Origin: an uncultured Clostridia bacterium
Lineage (GTDB): Bacteria > Bacillota > Clostridia > Oscillospirales > Acutalibacteraceae
Assembly: GCA_937901145.1 (NCBI GenBank)
Contig: CALCHE010000104.1
Location: 1 to 16,532 of the forward strand
Direction: 5' to 3'
DNA length: 16,532 bases
Under the pieces are notes generated by a model. It worked only from the letters and a program-made list of their open reading frames with translations. It was not told where the DNA came from and did not search any database. The position numbers and the translations under genes are program-made. Below, piece after piece: positions 13,221 through 16,532 of the stretch; position 1 is the first letter of the stretch, and every line of letters begins with the position of its first letter.

Positions 13221-14014
13221 CATTTAGCATACAGAATTCCGACTATGTAATTTCTCACCGATGAAGGGAAAACCTTACAGAGAACAGCTAAAAGCTTATA
13301 GGTCATACCGATGGCATAAGCAGGCTTAATCTTATTTTTCAGTGCGATTTTTGCTATGTACTCCCCTGCTTTTTCGGGGCTCATACCCTTTTCCTCATCC
13401 TTTTCCATTCCTGCCACGCTTCTGCCGATTCGTCCGCCGTAAATGTCGTCACCTGCGAAGGATTTTTCTCTGGCGGCAGTAAACTCAGTAGCTATGTCTC
13501 CCGGCTGAACAGCAGTAACGGTAATACCGAAGGGCCTTACCTCATTGGCAAGACAGCAGGTATAGCTTTCAATAGCTGCTTTGGATGCGGAATAATAGGT
13601 CTGGAAGGGTATGTGTGCCACAGCAGCTACAGAGCTGATATTAACTATCCGACCGCTCTTTTTCTCTCTCATAAAGGGAAGAACAGACCTGGTAACATTG
13701 ACCGTTCCGAAAAAGTTTACATCGAACTGTTTTCTCGCTTCCTTTTCTTCTGTGAACTCCACAGCACCCGAAATACCGAAGCCTGCGCAGTTGATAAGGA
13801 TATCTATTTTTCCGTCAGCATTTATTATGCTTTCCACGGCAGATTTCACAGCATTTTCGTCGGTTACATCAGCGGTCAGATGAATTATTCCGTCACAGGG
13901 TATATTGCGGCGACTCATTTCGTAAACCTTACAACCCATTTTTTTAAGAGAAACAGCAGTACATCTGCCGATGCCTGAGCTTCCTCCTGTAACAAGAGCA
14001 ATTTTATTTCCCAT
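13220..14014 (-). CDS. Short-chain dehydrogenase/reductase (SDR)
   Basis: A classical SDR of 264 residues. The NAD(P)-binding TGGSSGIG is at 9-16, NCAG at 75-78, the active-site Asn at N100, the catalytic Ser in NISS (S127/S128) and the catalytic pair Y141 and K145 in YYSASK. An S34-R35-R36 stretch after beta-2 hints at NADP preference. The substrate is not predictable. The start is taken at 14014, with AAAGGGG (14021-14027) six bases upstream. An in-frame ATG at 14056 would overlap the preceding gene by 31 bases and lacks the conserved N-terminus. It follows the QueG-like gene by 11 bases and probably shares the murI transcript. Confidence 0.9.
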   Translation of the reverse strand: MGNKIALVTGGSSGIGRCTAVSLKKMGCKVYEMSRRNIPCDGIIHLTADVTDENAVKSAVESIINADGKIDILINCAGFGISGAVEFTEEKEARKQFDVNFFGTVNVTRSVLPFMREKKSGRIVNISSVAAVAHIPFQTYYSASKAAIESYTCCLANEVRPFGITVTAVQPGDIATEFTAAREKSFAGDDIYGGRIGRSVAGMEKDEEKGMSPEKAGEYIAKIALKNKIKPAYAIGMTYKLLAVLCKVFPSSVRNYIVGILYAK

Positions 14015-14020
14015 ATAGCA

Positions 14021-14027
14021 CCCCTTT
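14021..14027 (-). promoter_or_regulatory. Ribosome binding site of the SDR gene
   Basis: AAAGGGG on the minus strand, overlapping the stop codon of the upstream gene and spaced six bases from ATG 14014. It decides against the longer start at 14056. Confidence 0.75.
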
Positions 14028-14691
14028 ATTTTCCGTAAGGACAAACACTCATACACACACCGCAGACAGCTCCTCTGCCGATGTGTTTGAAATGATTTTT
14101 CATATAACTACTGCATTTTTCGGGGTCAAAAATCTCTTCACGGGTGGTGTTTTCATCCCAGAGCTTACCGAGAATAGCACCTGACGGACAGGCTTTGACG
14201 CATAAATCGCAGTCAAGACAGGGAGAAACATAATCTGTCATTTCCTTTTCGAAGGGACAGTCGGTTACTACTGTGCCGAGTCTCACTCTTGCCCCGAAGT
14301 TTCTGTGCAGAAACATCGAGCTTTTTCCCACCGTACCGAGTCCTGCGAGACAGGCGGCCTTCTTATGAGAATATCTGCCCTTATAATTCCAGCCGTCCTT
14401 GTTTATGCTCTGAGAGGCGGCAACGGTGATGTACTTATAGCCCTTTTTCTGCAGAAAAAGTCCCGCCTTTAAAAGCAAAGAATCAATAAATGCATTGACC
14501 GTGCGATAGTGATTAAAGTAAGTGTGAGTAGGCTCACCGTCTATTTCATCTACGATAGCATCGGACAGACGCACCACTACACTCACTGCATATTTACACT
14601 CACCGAAATCTCCGTCAGGTAAGGCACAGAAGCCCACATCCGAAGCACCCTGCGAGATAAGATATTCCCTTAATTCGTCCTGTGTTTTCAT
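14026..14691 (-). CDS. Short QueG-like protein with two [4Fe-4S] clusters
   Basis: A protein of 221 residues related to the iron-sulfur part of epoxyqueuosine reductase QueG. The SHKKAACLAGLGTVGKSS stretch (108-125) and LGTVVTDCPF match the QueG core. The first ferredoxin-type cluster is C158, C161, C164 and C168. The second uses C210, C213 and C217, with C193 as the likely fourth ligand. It is much shorter than QueG (about 340-390 residues): it ends four residues after the last Cys, and the N-terminal cobalamin-binding portion is reduced to about 100 residues. A role in queuosine synthesis is therefore doubtful; a related redox activity is the safe call. It starts four bases after the murI stop. 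Confidence 0.72.
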   Translation of the reverse strand: MKTQDELREYLISQGASDVGFCALPDGDFGECKYAVSVVVRLSDAIVDEIDGEPTHTYFNHYRTVNAFIDSLLLKAGLFLQKKGYKYITVAASQSINKDGWNYKGRYSHKKAACLAGLGTVGKSSMFLHRNFGARVRLGTVVTDCPFEKEMTDYVSPCLDCDLCVKACPSGAILGKLWDENTTREEIFDPEKCSSYMKNHFKHIGRGAVCGVCMSVCPYGK

Positions 14692-14695
14692 AAAA

Positions 14696-15472
14696 TCAGC
14701 CTTTATAATAAAACATTCTTTTACTTGCTTCGATTTTATTTTCGTCGCTGTTTTCGAAGGAAATTACACCTTCTCTGCCCTCTTCGTTAAGCAGACCCTT
14801 TTCCTCCAGACGGGCTTTGCAGTAGCTTGCGGCACCCTTGCTGCCCTCGAAAACCTCGACCTCATCACCTAAAATTTTAAGAATAGCCTTTCGCGCAAAA
14901 GGAAAATGTGTACAGCCTAAAACTACGGCATCCACCTTGTTTCCTGCGTAGGGCGCGAGAATTTTTTCGAGATATGCTATCTCCTCGGGTGAGTCGAGAT
15001 TTCCGCTTTCGATAAATCTTACAAGCTCGGGAGCAGGAAGCTTTATAAACTCAGCCTGCCCCTCAAAGCGCGCCATAAGCTTATCGAACTTTTCCTCTTT
15101 AAGTGTAAGAGGAGTAGCAAGAACGAGGACTCTCGGATTTTCTTTAAAAAGTGCGGCCGGCTTCAAGGCAGGCTCAAGACCGATGAAAATAAAGTCGGGA
15201 TATTTCTCGCGAAGATAAGCGGCAGCGGCACTGGTGGCGGTGTTGCAGGCTATAACCACAGCCTTGGCACCACGCTCCATAAGAGCCTCACAGGCTTTCA
15301 CAGTGAGATTTTTGATTTCCTCTTTTGTCTTGACCCCATAGGGAGCATTAGCCGAGTCACCGAAATAGATGTAGTCTTCGTTCGGCATAAGCTTATAAAG
15401 CTTACGGAGAACTGTTATACCGCCCACACCTGAGTCAACCACGGCTATGGGACTTTGTTTACTGTATTTCAT
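14696..15472 (-). CDS. murI: Glutamate racemase
   Basis: A cofactor-independent racemase of 258 residues that makes D-glutamate for peptidoglycan. The N-terminal VVDSGVGG (11-18) is the family signature. The two catalytic cysteines are C76 in ACNTATSAA and C187 in GCTHFPF, and GDSANAPYG (38-46) forms part of the substrate pocket. Length is normal. AAGG lies seven bases before the ATG. It leads a compact set with the QueG-like and SDR genes. Confidence 0.96.
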   Translation of the reverse strand: MKYSKQSPIAVVDSGVGGITVLRKLYKLMPNEDYIYFGDSANAPYGVKTKEEIKNLTVKACEALMERGAKAVVIACNTATSAAAAYLREKYPDFIFIGLEPALKPAALFKENPRVLVLATPLTLKEEKFDKLMARFEGQAEFIKLPAPELVRFIESGNLDSPEEIAYLEKILAPYAGNKVDAVVLGCTHFPFARKAILKILGDEVEVFEGSKGAASYCKARLEEKGLLNEEGREGVISFENSDENKIEASKRMFYYKG

Positions 15473-15496
15473 AATGATACCTTCTCACAGTTTTTA

Positions 15497-15520
15497 CGGA
15501 CGAGCATACTCGCCCCTACG
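15497..15520. repeat. REP-like palindrome 1
   Basis: CGGACGAG-CATA-CTCGCCCCTACG: arms 15498-15504 and 15509-15515 pair at six of seven positions around the loop CATA. The flanks CGG and CCCTAC are the same as in the palindrome at 15895-15922, while the stem bases differ, as in short interspersed palindromic repeats. Confidence 0.55.
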
Positions 15521-15522
15521 AT

Positions 15523-15867
15523 TTAAAAATTATTGCTTATAATTTCGAATCTGCAAACAGTGCTGATTACGACTATTACTATTGTAACCCAAAGCCGTAC
15601 ATTAAGTAAAGGCTTTATACTTTTATTTTTTACTGAGTAATAAGCTGTCATTGACAGCAACCCTATCAAAGCAAGTGCAGGTATGGCAAAATATAAAGTC
15701 AGAATACTGAAATAAAGTGAAACTTCAGCCAAAACAGCAGTAATATCATACAAAGCAATATAATCTAATATAAAATAAATCACACCGTATAATATTTCAA
15801 CAAAGCAATAGATCCAAACAGGCACTGTAATCAGCTTTAATAAATCCTTGTATTTATCTTCTGCCAT
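15523..15867 (-). CDS. Small membrane protein of unknown function
   Basis: A protein of 114 residues that I do not recognise. Three or four hydrophobic helices are visible (about 13-37, 43-70 possibly split, 90-108), with a short charged N-terminus (MAEDKYKDLLK) and a Lys-rich cytoplasmic-type loop YYSVKNKSIK. No signal peptide cleavage site is seen. GAGG lies about seven bases before the ATG, which supports translation. The gene is more AT-rich than its neighbours and is bounded on both sides by REP-like palindromes, so it may have been acquired separately. Confidence 0.6.
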   Translation of the reverse strand: MAEDKYKDLLKLITVPVWIYCFVEILYGVIYFILDYIALYDITAVLAEVSLYFSILTLYFAIPALALIGLLSMTAYYSVKNKSIKPLLNVRLWVTIVIVVISTVCRFEIISNNF

Positions 15868-15894
15868 GATGTTACCTCACAAATGCAAAACGGG

Positions 15895-15922
15895 TAGCGG
15901 ACACGGCAAGCCGTGTCCCTAC
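15895..15922. repeat. REP-like palindrome 2
   Basis: GGACACGG (15899-15906) pairs perfectly with CCGTGTCC (15911-15918) around CAAG, followed by CTAC. It shares flanks and loop size with the element at 15497-15520. It is followed by short ATTCAT repeats (15927-15946). Confidence 0.6.
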
Positions 15923-15945
15923 AGTATTCATCATTCATTATTCAT

Positions 15946-15970
15946 TAAGGGGCTGATGAACAGCCCCTTA
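15946..15970 (-). terminator. Stem-loop just after cysS
   Basis: TAAGGGGCTG (15946-15955) and CAGCCCCTTA (15961-15970) form a perfect 10-bp stem with a five-base loop, two bases beyond the cysS stop codon. On the minus strand there is no T run after it (ATGAATAATG follows), so it is either a weak terminator or an mRNA 3' stabiliser. Confidence 0.55.
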
Positions 15971-15972
15971 TA

Positions 15973-16532
15973 TTATGCTCTATGCCACTTAACGCCCTGA
16001 GGTGTATCCTCGAGAACGATACCCTGTGCCTTAAGCTCATCTCTGATACGGTCAGCCTCAGCCCAGTTTTTGTTCTTTCTTGCGTCGTTACGTGCAGCGA
16101 TAAGTGCTTCGATTTCGTCGTCGAGGCTCTTATCTTCCTTGTTACGGTTATAGAGAAGACCGAGAACGTCCATAAGCTCGTCGAAAATCTTAGCGGCGTA
16201 TTCTACGAGTGCCTTTGACTGAACGCCTTCATTAACGTGAGTATTGATATCACGTACAAGCTCAAACACTGCACCGAGAGCTTCACCTGTGTTAAGGTCA
16301 TCCTCCATAGCTTCGATGAACTTGTCTTTTTTACCGTCGATGAGAGCGATGATTTCTGCATCCTTCTCCCCTGCTTCTTCGACAGCATTTTTAAGTGCGA
16401 AGTCAAGGTTATTACGGCAGGTGTAAAGTCTTTCGAGGGAAGCCTTGCACTGTGCGATAGCATCGAAGGAGTAGTTGATGGGGCTTCTGTACTGACAGGA
16501 AATCATAAGGTAACGGATGGGCTCATAGCCGT
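15973..16532 (-). CDS. cysS: Cysteinyl-tRNA synthetase, C-terminal part
   Basis: The frame is open to the window edge, so this is the 3' part of a longer gene. It begins GYEPIRYLMISCQYRSPINY, the conserved stretch downstream of the KMSKS loop in CysRS (RY.L.S..YRSPLNFS). The rest is the helical anticodon-stem-contact domain: FIEAMEDDLNTGEALGAVFELVRDIN, then a C-terminal IEALIAARNDARKNKNWAEADRIRDELKAQGI ending in GVKWHRA, all typical of bacterial CysRS. The catalytic Rossmann half with HIGH and KMSKS lies outside the window. The internal ATG at 16506 is not the start. Confidence 0.95.
   Translation of the reverse strand, partial: GYEPIRYLMISCQYRSPINYSFDAIAQCKASLERLYTCRNNLDFALKNAVEEAGEKDAEIIALIDGKKDKFIEAMEDDLNTGEALGAVFELVRDINTHVNEGVQSKALVEYAAKIFDELMDVLGLLYNRNKEDKSLDDEIEALIAARNDARKNKNWAEADRIRDELKAQGIVLEDTPQGVKWHRA

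Noticed and set aside
14015..14056. A 14-residue longer N-terminus for the SDR protein
   Set aside because: It would overlap the upstream gene by 31 bases, it is not conserved-looking, and a good ribosome site stands before ATG 14014.
15973..16506. cysS-like ORF starting at ATG 16506 as a complete gene
   Set aside because: The frame stays open to the window end and the upstream codons match CysRS, so this is a partial gene.
1..16532. CRISPR array or transposase gene
   Set aside because: No regularly spaced direct repeats and no recognisable transposase or recombinase reading frame on either strand.

Overview
This window looks like a chromosomal segment of a Clostridia bacterium, probably from the Oscillospiraceae/Ruminococcaceae group. 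The reasons are moderate GC, near-consensus sigma-A promoters, AGGAGG-type ribosome sites, the Firmicutes order ecfA1-ecfA2-ecfT-truA, a ClpE-type unfoldase with an N-terminal zinc finger, and a truA-linked gene resembling DUF5711. The organism is inferred from gene content and cannot be proved from the window. Almost all long genes are on the minus strand, so the text below reads from the right end toward the left.

Right part (13.2-16.5 kb): the 3' two thirds or less of cysS runs off the window edge. Next come a small unrecognised membrane protein gene flanked by two REP-like palindromes, then a tight group: murI (glutamate racemase), a short QueG-like iron-sulfur protein and a short-chain dehydrogenase.

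Middle accessory region (11.6-13.2 kb, plus strand): a tRNA-Leu(CAA) gene with a perfect consensus promoter and a terminator, then two tandem cassettes. Each cassette has a terminator copy, a sigma-A promoter with a 17-bp spacer, a long folded 5' leader RNA, an antiterminator/terminator switch, an AGGAG site, and a GTG-started small ORF resembling DUF6809. The ORFs and switches are identical over 318 bp except for one base. The two leaders differ almost completely in sequence yet fold into the same stack of helices (12 or 16 bp, 10 or 13 bp, 12 bp, then an inner stem) with shared loop motifs. I regard this as the most interesting part of the window: a candidate structured cis-regulatory or trans-acting RNA that I cannot match to a named family. 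The first cassette is interrupted at its 3' end by about 280 bp of foreign-looking DNA.

Left part (0.1-11.5 kb, minus strand): one long probable operon begins at a promoter upstream of ruvC and runs ruvC-ruvA-ruvB (Holliday junction processing), a COG1092-like methyltransferase, ecfA1-ecfA2-ecfT (shared energising module of ECF vitamin transporters), truA (tRNA pseudouridine synthase) and the DUF5711-like membrane-anchored protein. A second promoter then starts cvpA-pgsA, followed by a clpE-like gene. The window ends in a truncated tRNA-Gly(TCC) gene whose consensus promoter lies within an inverted repeat.
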